NCBI RefSeq assembly: GCF_023065955.2
Contig: NW_026622808.1
Location: 43,350,475 to 43,414,474, forward strand
Direction of reading: 5' to 3'
Source: Ursus arctos
Lineage: Eukaryota > Chordata > Mammalia > Carnivora > Ursidae
Length of the DNA stretch: 64,000 nucleotides
Shown here: positions 12,265 through 24,844 of the stretch, piece after piece
Numbering within the stretch: position 1 is the stretch's first letter
Layout: each line of letters starts with the position of its first letter
Notes under the pieces: model-generated
The model's database searches: none
Told to the model about the DNA's origin: nothing
What the model saw: only the letters and a program-made list of their open reading frames with translations
Position numbers and translations under genes: made by a program

Positions 12265-12410
12265 GTTAATGGCTTTTGAGGGCTTCATATGTGTCAGGCA
12301 CTCTTCTAGAGACTGGAACAACACAGAGCTATCCCGACTAGTCGTGCTTTTATGGTGCTTTCTTCTAATTTGGAGATGAAGAGAAGAGACAAGAAGCCAG
12401 CATATGAATA
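12265..12410 (-). mobile_element. L2 LINE 3' end, antisense
   Basis: TATGTGTCAGGCACTCTTCT and GAGACTGGAACAACACAGAG, then a GGAGATGAAGAGAAGAGACA segment: the antisense reading of the L2 3' end. Confidence 0.5.
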
Positions 12411-13580
12411 GGTGGATTTTGTGATTTCACTTATTCTTTCAAATGGCATCCTACACAGTACTTTAATCACAGTACAGCAGCTCATTGAATGCTTCCGGGG
12501 AATGTATAAAAAGCTGGAAAGCAAGCTTTATTAATATAAACGAAATTGCAAATATCACATGGAACCTGTTTCAGGAGGTGTAGACCACAATGGTTAATGT
12601 GTTATCTTTTCAGGAATATAAAACTAAGTTGATGGGACAGAGAGAACCATTTTATCCTATAATCGCTAAAGTGGTTTGGAGATTTTCCCAAAGATATTGG
12701 CAGGATGGCTTTATAACATAAACCATGACTTTGAGAGGATGAAATTAATCAGTCATCGCCACTGAGGTATAAAATGGTGAGTGAGGTGGGAAGTGTCATG
12801 GGCAAGAGCCCCTTTGTACATTTGAGGATTTTCTTGAGCAGTTCGCGCCCCCCCCACCATAGTGTCCACTTCTGGCCCGTATTATCATATGTCTTTATTT
12901 ATTGTGGGATTATGAGTTGAACACCCTCCCCCACTGTCTCTGTCATAGCAAAATGTTAGTTGGAGATCAAAACCCCGTATCCAACGTTGTTGAGTTCCAA
13001 ATTGCTAAACTGCCATTCACTACAAGGAAAGTGATATGACCTGTTCTGTGTTTCTCCAGGCGCCTATAAAGCCAATAATTCTCCATTCATGTGAATTTCC
13101 TCTTGTCTTTATTGCCTCGGCCCCCTTTCTCCACTCTTTATTACAGTTCCTTTGTCCGTCCTTGTTGTGTCACGGCTTTACACGCGTGGTCACCTGAGCT
13201 CGAGGCTTTGTTCTCGCTGCTTTTTTAAAGCCTTTTTGATGAGTCGCTGGGTAGTTCCAGCCCACGCTGTTGTCATTTGATCACCTACCGTCTCACCGAC
13301 CTAGAATTTTAGAAGAAAATGTAGTGTAGATTAGGTGTGTTTGAATTATTCAGCCTTTAAAAAAAAAAAAAAGAAAGAAATCCAGCCAAAATGAAATAAT
13401 AGTGTCTTTAGTAAAGAATTCAGGATAAATATGATGTTAAGTTAAAGCTTTTATGAGGGACTCGTATTCATGAGTAGAAAATGGACAAGTTCTTTGTAAT
13501 TGGGTTCCTTTAAAAAAAACCTAGAGATTTTGGTATGCTCAGTCATCTCCTGGGCCTACTGTGTGTTCAGTATGATGTAA
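12410..13580. other. Intronic sequence, nothing recognised
   Basis: Includes a short A-rich run at 13359-13380 with no SINE body attached. No gene or recognisable repeat. Confidence 0.5.
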
Positions 13581-13584
13581 TAAT

Positions 13585-13820
13585 AACGCTTAGAGAATTA
13601 ATAGCTGATACTTAATAGTTGGTTAGTATCCTCACTCTTTGCAAGACACCATATTAAGCACTCCGCCTCGTTCTAGTGCTACGAGGTACCTACAATTATT
13701 ATCCCCATTTTACAAACAAGGAGAGTGAAGTGCAGAGAGTTTAGGAAACTTGTTCAGGGTCACTTCCCCACCAAGTGGCGAAGGGGAGATCCAGTGGTCT
13801 GGCTCTAAAATTCATGGTCT
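13585..13820 (-). mobile_element. MIR SINE, antisense
   Basis: TATTATCCCCATTTTACAAA, CAAGGAGAGTGAAGTGCAGA, AACTTGTTCAGGGTCACTTC and TCCAGTGGTCTGGCTCT are the antisense MIR core and head. Confidence 0.8.
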
Positions 13821-15635
13821 TTATCTCTAGGCTCTGCGCGTCTTCTTTCCTTGTTGAACTTCTCACCTAGTGCAACCTGATCCATACTGTTGTATTTTCA
13901 GGGCTCACAAAGCAAACCTTTCCTAGCAAAAAAGCCAGTCTTTATTCTAACTCTGCGTGACCACAGAATCCGAGTTAATGGAGTTCAAAGGAATGAGATT
14001 TAACCATAGGTACCATGCCTCCGCACCTGACATGTGCCTTGTGTGTCAACAAGGTCTTCCGTATTGACTGACACTTACATCTGATATTTGGTTATGGAGT
14101 TTAACTTGGGAAGCAGCTTGCATGCTTAACTACCTGCTGGTGAAATGTTCAATGCCATGGAATGTGTCAGAGCCAGTGGAGCACTGCAAGTTAATTACCT
14201 GTGTGCACAGCGGGCAGTGCTGCAAGCAGGCAGCCCCCCACAATCGGAGAATGAGACATTACTTGAGACACCCGAAATTGGGCTGTTAATGAGTCATTTT
14301 GATGAGTAGGAAATGGGGAATGTCAAGAAGGCCACGTATGGCCTTGTTCTGATGGCATGTTTAGCCTGTGAACCAAACCATTGTTTTAAGTAGGTGCACT
14401 GATGAGAGGTTGACTTCTCGTGGCACCAGTGGCGTTATAGGACAGGGATTCAGCATTCATAAGGCCACATCAGTTTCATGCAAAAAATGTGTTAAGATGA
14501 TTAGAGCCACTGGCTCAGTTCCCATTCATTTGTCAGTTTGTTTTTCATTTTACTCATTCAAGAAAGATTTTCTGGGTGCCTATGATATGCCAGATACTTC
14601 TGCTATGCTCAGTGGGGACAACAGGGAGCAAAATGGACAGGTGGCTTTACAATTCTGTATAAGATTCAGCCACTAGAGTGTGGGTGGAAGTTGGAGCCAG
14701 CAGGATTTATCTTCCAGCAGCGTGGGTATAGCGAGCACTTGGCCTTTACTTAGCTTGTATGTTTATTTACATGACGTTGGGGAAGGTCTGCAGCCAATGT
14801 TCTCTCCTGGCTATTTCTTGGAGAGGCCATGAAATGTATTCTTGGTTCTGGTGGGAAGTAGGAATTGTCACAAACACTATAGGCCCCAAATCTTCCAAGT
14901 GAATGAATGAAACTAGGAGCAGTGGTACTAAAAGGAAAGCAACGGGGTTTCCCAAAGCCTCTGACAAAAGTCAACCTAGAAGGGGGGGCCAAGAAGGTAT
15001 TCCTTGAACACGTTACTCTGCTGTAATTCACACGTGATCCTGATCCTAGGCCTGACCTGGGTCATTATTAGACCAGACATAAGGCCTACTGCAGGTGTCA
15101 CAGGGCTGACCTGTATCCATATTCCTGGTAGGGAGATGGGCCTGTCTGGAGGGAGCTGCTGATTGTCTCTCACATTGAACTCTAAAGCCTTTCTAACAAA
15201 CGAGGCAGAATGGAGCGTTAAAAACCTCCATTAGAAAAACCTTATTATTACTCATTTTATCAGCAAGACTTCTAATTCATCTCAGCTTTTCCAACTCCGT
15301 AATCTCTGCTCTACTTGTCAGAAGTAGTAAGAAATATTATCCCACCATAGGAATGGTCTCAAGGCTCATTTCAAATGTTAGTGATGCATCAAAACCCTCA
15401 GTGTTGTATTCGCTGCATTCTCGATGTCTAAATTCATCCCCTTACTAGGAAGGAAAGGTGTGCAGTTAAAGGCAGAAAAGGGCTAATGACATAATATTTG
15501 ATAATCATGGCCTTCTGATTAGAAGTGAGTGACATTCTTCCAGATTTCGTGCACATGACTGTCACCCAACACGGATTATAAATTTAGCTAATTTAAATAA
15601 ATGCTTTCCACGTTGGTTAAGACACCTTGTAAAGC
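13821..15635. other. Intronic sequence, possibly with non-coding elements
   Basis: No gene was recognised. 14535-14660 weakly resembles an antisense L2 3' end (TGGGTGCCTATGATATGCCA). 14100-14340 reads like non-repetitive balanced-composition sequence (see findings). Confidence 0.45.
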
Positions 15636-15743
15636 GGTGCCTGGCCAGCCTGGTTGGTGGAGCATGGGACTCTTGATCTTGGGGTCGTGAGTTCAAGCTC
15701 CACGTTGGGTGTAAAGTCTACTTAAAAAAAAAAAAAAAAAAAA
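15636..15743 (+). mobile_element. Short tRNA-Lys-type Can-SINE
   Basis: GGTGCCTGGCCAGCCTGG head, GGGTCGTGAGTTCAAGCTCC box B, GTCTACTT and a 20-A tail. No CT-rich tail. Confidence 0.85.
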
Positions 15744-16188
15744 GCTTCTGTATCCCTGATTATTGTTGGAGGGAAACATTCTTTGAAGTGGAATTTTTGG
15801 GTCAAAGCAAATGGGTGTTTTTAATGATGTATTTATAAATGAAAGATTATATGCGTTTTGTGAATACATATGTATTTCTGTATATACAAATGGCTTTTAG
15901 ATTTTCTCTAGTGGGCATGTAAATGAAGTATTTTCAGTAATAATACAAGTGGTGTTTGACTGACTTTAGATATAAGATCATGGTCTTCCGTGGAAAGCTA
16001 GGAGTGGGAAATATGTATGTTAAAATATATCAAGCCTGTTTTATTGGAAGGTGAGTCCAAACATGGAGAAATTCCCATAACATTTGATTCTTCCATGAAG
16101 TAATTTCTTCTGACATTGAGCTAAGTTGGTGATACCGTTTTGATCATAAACAAGTACTGCATTTCACTATTAAATGATATGAACTCAT

Positions 16189-16387
16189 GGGGCACCTGGG
16201 TGGCTCAGCCATTAAGCGTCTGCCTTCAGCTCAGGTCGTGATCTCAGGGTCCTGGGATCCAGCCCCGCATCGGGCTCCCTGCTCGGCAGGAAGCCTGCTT
16301 CTCCCTCTCCCACTCCCCCTGCTTATGTTCCCTCTCGCTGTCTCTCTCTGTCAAATAAATAAATAAAATCTTAAAAAAAAAAAAAAA
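16189..16387 (+). mobile_element. Can-SINE, sense
   Basis: GGGGCACCTGGGTGGCTCAG through CCCACTCCCCCTGCTTATGT, CTCTCTGTCAAATAAATAAA and poly-A. Flanks GATATGAAC and GATCTGAAC form a short target duplication. Confidence 0.95.
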
Positions 16388-16389
16388 GA

Positions 16390-18314
16390 TCTGAACCCTT
16401 AAAGGTGAAGAATCTTATTTTGTCAAACCTTTATGGTTTTAGCCATTGTTACAATCATAGTAGATATTTGACTTCATATCCTACTTTTCCTGCTTGTCAT
16501 CATCGTTTCCCTAGTCATAATCATTTCCTCTGTTTCAGAGTATGTTATATTCCACCAGGTGGGGATGCTCTCTCATTTTGGGACAGGCAGTTGGTTCTTC
16601 CTTTTTGTCATTAAGAATAAGGATAGGAAGCGTAGGTACGCATAGCTGTCTTTCTTTACTAAACTGGGTTTTCTTGAGTCCTTTGATTCCCACGTATAGA
16701 CTCCGTGGGTTTCAATTTGAAACTTGCTAACACAATATGTATTGTGAGACTTCTCCCCAAAATATTTGTGCTACATTGTAGTGCCTCTGGCACTGAGAGC
16801 ACTTCTGCCCTCGTGGTTGTGGAAATCACTAGTGGTTTCCTGTGTGGGAATATTTGTGTGATAGAAATTATGAACATGGTAAAGTCAAGGTGCTGCTATT
16901 TCTGAGTTGGCTTTGGGTTATTCATGTAAGGCCCCTCAATTTTGCTTTCCTCACCTGTTACACAGGTGTCGAGGAAGGGTATGGTAAAGGGTGATGATTG
17001 CTGTTGTACTTTCTGGGATTGAGGCTGTTCTTTCAGGGGAATTAGACAAAGAAAATAAATGGTAACACAGTTGGTCCACCTTAAAGAACATTTGTAGGGT
17101 CATTATTCTTGTAGCTTGCTTTGATATAAACTCTTACATTCTTCTGAGACATGGTGTCTGTTCTCTGCACGTTTTATTCAAAGTTGATGTCAAGTATGAT
17201 TACGATAAAGAGTACAGATGAGTCTCAGATTTATCAGAATTTGTATTCCCACTCCGTGTGACTTAACTCCTTCATGCATCCGTCTGCACGTCTATATAAT
17301 GGGACTGTAATACCATATTGGACACTGGGCAGGATGAGGAGTGAAATGCAATAATGCAGGCCCATTGCCTGGTTCAGTGAATGGGTCACTAACGGTCGGT
17401 AGCGACGACCACAGCAAGACTGGCGACGGTTGTGTGCGCAGGAAATGTGCTCTCCATTGTGGCACAGAACCTTATCCCTCAACAGCATTCCAGCGCACCC
17501 AGAACCCAGAGCTTGGTAACAATGAGCCCTGGAGAAAACCTCGAATGAATATTTGCGTCAGTGAATGCAGAGTAAGAGTAACAAATGATTATCGATATGT
17601 GGTGAGTGAATTAATTCCTCTTCTTGGGGAATTTTAATTAAATACGTGAAATAGAAGCTAACAGTTGGGCACACAGTAGTTCAATACTGAATTGTGTGGT
17701 GCAAGTTGTCTTTCTCAGAAAAAGTACTGAAGAAGATGAGGAAGGAGAGGGGCAGGACCTGGGCAAGGCGGTGAGTGCTGTGTGATCAGGGAATAAAATG
17801 AAGAGGGGACGCGGGTCTGGGCTCTGCAAACCACACTGTTTAGAATGAGGTTTTTTTCCACAGATGCACTGCAGACTCGGTGCCCTTCATTCCCTCCATC
17901 TTGCACGTGCTTCACGTGCTTTGTGGCCCCTGGTGAGCACATCTGGCCGTCCGGGCCATCCGGGACTAAAACACACGGCGTCTTGCAGCTGCACATAGCC
18001 AACCTAGGGAGCAAACCACCTGGCCTAGCGTGTCTTCTGGCTGCCGTGGGGGAGGAAAGTTACAGAATATTTTTCCCCTTGGAAAGCTGCAGTGGGGAGA
18101 TGTACAAACCCATGTGCTTCTCAGTTCTATCTGTCGGGTAGATGTATTTACATGGGTGTGCAAATTAATATGACACCAGCGAGCTTGTTTTGGGGGATTA
18201 CATTTCAAAGTAAGTTTGGGATAATTTTGAGGTCAGCCTGTCTCCAGCCATAGATTCCTATCATTGCTTTTTAGCGTGGATAATTGTTCATTTGACCTCA
18301 GTCATAAGTATTTC
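16390..18314. other. Intronic sequence, mostly unrecognised
   Basis: No exon was recognised. A MIR lies at 17270-17385. Overlapping short frames at 17341-17637 and 17715-18208 show no domains. Confidence 0.5.
17270..17385 (+). mobile_element. MIR SINE fragment
   Basis: TATATAATGGGACTGTAATA, then GGATGAGGAGTGAAATGCAA and GCCCATTGCCTGGTTCAGTG, correspond to the MIR 3' half. Confidence 0.5.
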
Positions 18315-18507
18315 TTTTTAAAAAGATTTTACTTATTTATTAGAGAGAGAGGAAAGAGAGAGCACACGAGTGGGGGGAGGGCAGACGGAGGGGAAGAAGC
18401 AGACTCCCACCTGAGCATGGAGCCTACGCCAGCTCAGTCCCAGGACCCCAGGATCACGACCTGACCTAAAGGCAGATGCTTAATTGACTGAGCTACCCAG
18501 GCACCCC
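18315..18507 (-). mobile_element. Can-SINE, antisense
   Basis: AAAAAGATTTTACTTATTTA, GA-rich stretch, GAAGAAGCAGACTCCCACCT, GGATCACGACCTGACC and GCTACCCAGGCACCCC. Confidence 0.93.
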
Positions 18508-18509
18508 TC

Positions 18510-19865
18510 TGTTCGTAAATATTCTTGAACAAGTTAATGAAATGCCAGCTTTTGGAACGATGTGAGGTGTATCTTCGAGGTGTTTGTGTTTATAATGTCA
18601 ATTCAGGTTACTTTGATTCGCTAGTATAGGGGATCTGGGGGACTTTCGGATGATGCTGAGAGACTTCATCTCTCAGGAGGGAAAGGAAAGAATGATTTTA
18701 GCATCTTCGTCATCTGCCAGCAGTTTTTGGGTTAAGAGGACCAGACTTAAGGTGTTTTCTTTTCGTCCTTGTTTTTAAAAAATTACCAACAAAGAAATGC
18801 AGAGAACAGAAATATCTAGTGAGGTCTGAAGAAAACACAGTCTCCTTATTTTCAAATTTGTTGTTAAAGTTTGCTACTTTTAAAGCTGACTTAACATCTG
18901 TGCCTGCAAATTATAGGTAACACTTGAAAGGACAGACACACTGTGTGTTTTGCTTTGAAATTCTATGTGTTAATGTGTAACAAATTTTCCATAAATATGT
19001 AAGGGAAAAACACCTTTGGGATTAGAAGGGCTTATTTGATATAATCAATAGTAACTGTAGATTACTAGTGGTATCTCAATTGTGATTTTTTAAGTTGGAT
19101 GATCAGAATTTATTTTGAACTCTCAGCAAAAATTTTAGGATCTGAATCTGAATCTTAAAGTGATATTTATATCTTGGCTTTGAACTTGGTAGGTCTGCGG
19201 CGGCCGGTGAGGGGGAGGAACCCCAGTAAATGAATTAGACCCAAGTTAGCTCATGTATGGGAAATTATACCTGCCCCTTTGGCTACATTTCCTAAAACAT
19301 TCTAAAACCCTAAGGGTAACTATGTGATGTTGATTAACTTTTTATTTATTCTCTCTCCTCTGGTTAGTTTATTACTGTGCTGGGGTGGTAGTTTCAAGGA
19401 GCTTTTGGTTTCCAAAAGTGAAGGTTGCTAGTTATAGGTCCGCTGTCATGGAAGGACACAGTTGGTTGTATTTGAATGAGAGCCCATTGATGAGGAACTT
19501 GGTCCCACTGGTACTATATCAAGAGGAGAAAATCTTTTCCACATTTGGTGGTGACAGTGCCGGGAACTCCATATTTGTATATTGATTTCCTGTGTATGTT
19601 ACCCAGTGTTTCTGGTAAAAGAACACAATTCACATTCTACTCCTCTGTTATTTCCATTGATCTCACGGTGCTGGATACTGTGTATAAACTAAAAAGATGC
19701 TTGCATCTTGAAACAAAAGGAAATCATAAAATGATGAGTAACAGTGGTCCATGACCAAGTTACTTTTATTAAAAACTCTTTTCCTAGAAGTTTCATTGCC
19801 TTGTAATACAAGGGAGGAGATGTAATGTAGGTACTTTCCAGTTACAAATTTCTCTCCAAATCATT
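18510..19865. other. Intronic sequence, nothing recognised
   Basis: AT-rich and single-copy-looking, with a short CpG cluster (GGTCTGCGGCGGCCGG) at 19192-19207 that is too small to be an island. Confidence 0.5.
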
Positions 19866-19869
19866 TGAT

Positions 19870-20010
19870 GTAAATGGAAGTGTTCTGAAACTGGAATGTG
19901 TTGATGGTTGTATAACTCAATAAATTGACTAAAAATCATTGAATTGTATGCTTGAAATGGTCGAATTTAAGCATATATCTTATACCTCAGTAAAGTTGTT
20001 TAAAACCCTC
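19870..20010 (+). mobile_element. L1M LINE 3' terminus
   Basis: TTGATGGTTGTATAACTCAA, ACTAAAAATCATTGAATTGT, GCTTGAAATGGTCGAATTTA and CCTCAGTAAAGTTGTT are the classical end of old mammalian L1 3' UTRs. Confidence 0.75.
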
Positions 20011-20064
20011 TCTGTTTTAAACTGAAACCACATTGCTGTTTATGTTTGCTAGAATATTTCCTGA

Positions 20065-20910
20065 CCTTTGTATGTATACAGTACATGTAAGAGGAAGACC
20101 CCTGCCCTTATAGAGTTTGCATTCCAGTGGGGGCGATGAGTAGATAGCAGGCAATGTACAAAACAAGTATTTAAAATATTAGCAGGTGAGGGCTTTGGAG
20201 GAAAAAATAAAAGGAAGAAAGCACATTGAGCTAAGGATGTAATTTGAGTGGTGAAGCAGGTCTCCTTGAAAAAGTGACAGGTGAGGAAGGATCTTGGGGA
20301 GGTGAAGGGTTACTTGTTACGCTGGATTGGCAGAGAGGACAGCAGGCAAATGCTGGACATGTTCAGGAACAGCAAGGAGGCCCATCTGGCTTCCATGGTG
20401 GGATCAATACGGACAGAAGTAGGAACTGTGATCAGGGAGGTAATTGGGGTCAGGAAGCAGATATGTAACGCCTTGTACACAATTTTTCAAGGCTTTGGCT
20501 TTTTCTCGAAATGAGGAAGGATGCTTTTGGAGGTTTTTAAGTCGATGGCTTATGTTTTAACAAGATCATTGGCTGCTGTTTTGATAACAGACTGAAGGAA
20601 GGGAGGGAGAGTCAGGGAGTTAGGGGTGGACAGTGGTAGTGATCCATAGGAGAGATGATGGCAGCGTGGGCCCGAGTGGGAGCAGGTGGAAGAGGTCAGC
20701 TTCTGGACCTGCTGTGAAGGTAGATCCTAGAATTTGCTCCTGTATCTGAGGAATAACATAAAGAAGGTGTGAGGGTTGACACCAAGATTTTTGTCCTGAG
20801 TACTCGAAGGATGCCAGTAAGATGGTGAAGACCACACTGTGTGAAGTTCAGGATGGAAGAAAGATCTGGGACTTCAGGTTTGCACACGTGAAATCTGAGA
20901 TGCGCACTAG
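20065..20910 (-). mobile_element. Long L2-type LINE fragment, antisense
   Basis: An ordered antisense match over about 850 bp: GCATTCCAGTGGGGGCGATG, TCCTTGAAAAAGTGACAGGT, ATGTTCAGGAACAGCAAGGA, a segment resembling the conserved ATCAT..GGCTGCTGT wording, AGAGATGATGGCAGCGTGGG, and GAAATCTGAGATGCGCACTA. Three overlapping short frames inside are by-products of the repeat. Confidence 0.65.
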
Positions 20911-20914
20911 TCAC

Positions 20915-22835
20915 TCGTAAAGATGTGGAGTAGACAGATGGATTTAAGACTGGGGTTTTGTGACCCGATGTCCCCATGGGCTAGTAGCTTTTGCCCGAGC
21001 CTATCTTGTGGGATTGGAATCAACACCTGCACTCAACCACAGCTGCCTTCCAAGCGTGCAGAGAAGTGTGAGGCTGAAGGTACTGCTGATTCCTTTTTCC
21101 ACCCCTAGTCTCAGAAGGCGCATGCATGACCTTGGGGGCTTAGGACTTTTTGGGCAAATGAGGACTTCCGGTCAAAAGCAATATGGGTGTTAAGTTTTAC
21201 TCATTACTGATTTTGATAGAGTACGAACAGTCAGGGGAGTAGCTTGATTTCTCTTGGTGTCCTACCAATTACTTCTCTTTAGAATCTTACCCGGTTTACC
21301 TAGAATCTTACCCATTCCAGGTAAACTAGGCAGCCCTAGTTTGGCCTGTTGTAAAGCAAATGCAGAGTAAAACATTAAGTCCATGACTTTAAGTTTGCTC
21401 AGAATCACGGTGGTTTAGAGGTCCATTCATATGACCCCATAAGCATGGTTAAGAACCTACTGCTTAAAGAAATATCTATTCCTAATCAACTCCTTTTTCC
21501 CTCTTGTTTTTCTGAGTTAGGTGTTTTTGGAGCACTTTGGGGAGAATTTTTAATGCTAATAAATGAAAACAACCTCTCTTACCTCGATACCCAAAAGGTC
21601 TAAATTCCCCCCGTAAAGAGTGGGCCTACAGTTGAGTACTAAGGCTACAAAGAGAATGAAAGCTGACGAGAGCATGTTTCCTCCTCTTTGCCCAGCATCT
21701 CCTGAATAAGATTATTTTATATTGAGGCTTTGTCTGCATTCGCAGTTTTATCTGCAAGGAAGGGACTTCTAATTTGCTAATTAGAGAGCTTGTTTTTCAC
21801 AACCAGGTTCCTACTGTTTTGGAAATCACTAAGCATTTTCTCTGGGATGTGAGTGCCTAAACTAAAAAAAATTCCAGCTAAGTTCATCAATATGGTGGAC
21901 AGGCATTGACATATACTTGCCTCATGCAGGGCTGTAGTTCTCGAACCCAGAGGGAAAATGTATGGTCTGTCTCCTGCTTAGTCACTTCAGTTTCTTTTTA
22001 ATCCTGTTTCTGCATCTTGCCAAATAAGACTCTTTGTTGTATTATCTAAACAGTGCTTAATTTCTCTTCTTTTCTTTGAAGAGTCCCAGATATAGGAGTC
22101 CCACCGTATAACTGTAAAATTGTGCTTTGTTTTCTTAATTGTCGCTTTTAGTATACCTCATGGTATTGATACTTAACTAGTGGAAGGATTACAGAACCAA
22201 CACCACCAGCCACACCTCAAGCAGAGCTTTTTCTTTTCGTCGAAATACAGTTATTCACAGTGATACCTCGCCACTGTTTTCTTTAAAGTGGGTTAATATT
22301 GTTTTAAAATATTGTTAGATCTTTTGTTATCTTAAGTAGGGAAGACCTTCTCAATACAAAAGGATGTGTGATTTTAATGAGTTGTAGATGTGATTTTTCC
22401 CCTCAGTTTTTCCATCCATCTTAATTCTGCAGTATTAGTGGTATGTAGTGTGGTAATTGTGGGACCTTCTGTCCTGTGAATGGCCGTCTGTAGACAACAA
22501 AAGCCCTTGCTTCCTCCATTCACCTTTATCTGCCTACTTAGCTTTGTGCTCCAACTAGAAACACATGGTGTTATTGAAAATGTTAATACATTTGATGTTG
22601 ATAATTATTTTATTCGCTGATTTTGAGGAACCAAGGTCCAGGTTACCAATAGGCTCTTCTCCCCAGTCTGTGGCCTTGACCGAGACAGTCAGTCCTTTTG
22701 TGGAGCAGCTTTTTGGCTCTAGCCATGCAACCCAAGCTGAAATTGACCTCCAGGTTTGGTTTACATCAGAACTGCCCAGAAGTCTCTACCCATTTAAATA
22801 TTACTATAGCAGGATCTTTAAAGGGTGAGGGGAGT
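20915..22835. other. Intronic sequence, nothing recognised
   Basis: No exon or known repeat. A local direct repeat and a near-perfect 11-bp inverted repeat occur near 21280-21330 (see findings). Confidence 0.5.
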
Positions 22836-22837
22836 CC

Positions 22838-22992
22838 CTGGAGCTAAGTGCCTGAGTTTGAATACTGCTTCCCCTTTCTGCTTAATCGTGTGATCTAAAT
22901 ACCAAACAAAATAACCTTTCTAGGCGTACTATCTTCATCCATAAAATGGGAATAGTATTGCCAGGAATGAGTAAAATAATCCAGGGACTTTG
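22838..22992 (+). mobile_element. MIR SINE
   Basis: GTGCCTGAGTTTGAATACTG, CTTAATCGTGTGATCTAAAT and ATCCATAAAATGGGAATAGT are in MIR order. Confidence 0.75.
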
Positions 22993-23139
22993 GGCCATTG
23001 TCACTGACCTGTAAGTATTAAGCTATATATATATAAAGAATGGGTGTGAAGAGGGAGGTTAAAAGCTGCTTTTACCAGGAAGTGGTCTTGGACCGCTGTC
23101 ACCATCACGTGCATATCTGTATGATAGGGTAAGAGTGGG

Positions 23140-23225
23140 GTTTACAGCTGATGGTGGATTTGAGGATGAAGTGAGATGATTCTTGTAAAGAACTTAGCAC
23201 AATGTCTGGAAACAGCACTCAGTGT
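23140..23225 (+). mobile_element. MIR SINE 3' fragment
   Basis: GATGAAGTGAGATGATTCTT, AAAGAACTTAGCACAATGTC and ATGTCTGGAAACAGCACTCA match the MIR 3' end. Confidence 0.6.
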
Positions 23226-24090
23226 CATGTCTTAGGACTGTTTGTGGCTGTTTTCACTGTTCTCAAAAGAGTTTCTTTGACACCCCCCCCCCCACCCTTG
23301 AAGGTGCTGATATTGGAGGCTCAGGAATGTGAATTTTATTTTTCTTGAACTTCTCTGGTGCACCAAGCCCAGCATTTGTCTTTGATTCAGCATTTGGGAC
23401 CACTGTTCCCATCATCACCAGAGCCATCAGTGGGCTGCCACATCTTGCCACTTAAATCCTGAGATGAAGTTACAGTGGACTTACAAATAACATTGTTGGT
23501 ATTTTTCTGTAGGATGCTTTTTTTTTTTATGGTGACCACAGCCTTTGCTGTCAATATAGTTAACCTGCCTCTATAACTCTCGCAATTGCATTTGTTTATT
23601 CTTCTTCAGTGATCAATTTCATTCCTAAAATATAATAGTGATTCTCAAGATTTATTAAATTCCCCATCAAACATTTTGTTTTGATCACACATTTTTGACA
23701 GAATAAAAAACAAGAGAGCTGACCATTTTGGTGTGTTTCCTGATTTGCTCTTTTTAATATTCCCCTCGTATGCCCTGTTCGTGTCCTGCATCCTTATTTA
23801 TCCAGTGCCTGCACTGCCAGATGGGGGTAACAAGGGCGAGGAAGTTCAAGCGTGTCCTGCCCTCAGATGTTCTAATGTTCTGCAAGGGAGGTTCCTTGCT
23901 ACTCCCTGTTTTAAGCTCTGCCGTGTGTTGAAAACATTACTAGATTTTCAGGTACGACCAACATGGGGGTGGTTATCTGGATTTCGGAGGGAGTCTTGAC
24001 AGACTGTCTCTTGATATTCTCAGAGTTGAGATGGAGAAATGAGGATTCATAGTAGATTGAAAAACTCTTCCCAGGGAATTTTGGATAATG
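23226..24090. other. Intronic sequence, nothing recognised
   Basis: Contains a short C homopolymer near 23283-23293 and a T run near 23519-23528. No gene or repeat family recognised. Confidence 0.5.
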
Positions 24091-24094
24091 CACC

Positions 24095-24315
24095 ACTGTA
24101 ATGATGGAAAGTTCTATCTTTGGCTCTGGCCTTTTGAGTATTTTTATCAACAACTTGACGGAAGAGATGGATTTATTAAGTTGGCGAATGGAATCCTGAC
24201 GGGAGGCACAGTTCTGAGATTAGATGACAAAATCAGGATCTCCCCTGCTCCCGAGAGGTGGGAATGGTGGGTGGAAATTAAATATATAGAAGAGAAGCAA
24301 CAGGGAGTGTGGCCA
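24095..24315 (+). mobile_element. Likely CR1/L3-type LINE reverse-transcriptase remnant
   Basis: An open frame from 24088 reads, around 24160-24300, FIKLANGILTGG, then LRLDDKIRIS, then PERWEWWVEIKY. This resembles in order the CR1-clade reverse-transcriptase region around the catalytic F-ADD motif, with the two Asp residues lost. The DNA just before it (TTTTTATCAACAACTTGACG) also fits that family. The frame is decayed and not a functional gene. The family call is from memory. Confidence 0.5.
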
Positions 24316-24319
24316 TATG

Positions 24320-24840
24320 GAGAAATTGTACAGACTGTTGTTCAAATCACAACTTCAAGGCTTGCGATAGCCACTGCATATAACGGTGAGGAACATAATG
24401 ACTTCTCAGTAATATTGGCTCTTTTTATAGTTGTCTCATTTTAAGGTTAAAATAGAATATCTGCTTTAATAAGGATCTGACTTAACAATCATAGGGCAAA
24501 GATCCAAGGATCTTTTTTGCCCACATAATTGCATAGTACTTTTTTTTCTCAGCCTTGTTTTCTTTTATTGCCCCCTCCTCCAGGCAGCCTTTTTAGACAT
24601 TTCTGTCCCTAGTCATACCTAGCCCATGAAATTTTAATAACATAGGTAGACTGTATATATGATTATGGATTCGATGTATATCTTTGCTATAAAGCTTAGA
24701 GTAACATTTTGCCCCCAAGAACAAACTTCCTCCCAGTGGGGCAACATTACCCCTATTCAGAGTGCATCCCATAATATATTAAGACCTCAGGAATTCCAGA
24801 GTCCATTGAGAATATTTGGAGGTCTAGATCTCAGATGTGT
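24320..24840. other. Intronic sequence, nothing recognised
   Basis: AT-rich; no repeat or exon seen. Confidence 0.5.
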
Positions 24841-24844
24841 ATGT

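Noticed and set aside
19192..19207. Small CpG cluster as a promoter
   Set aside because: Only 16 bp, isolated, with no island or exon nearby.
20244..20977. Cluster of overlapping frames on both strands
   Set aside because: The region reads as antisense L2 throughout.
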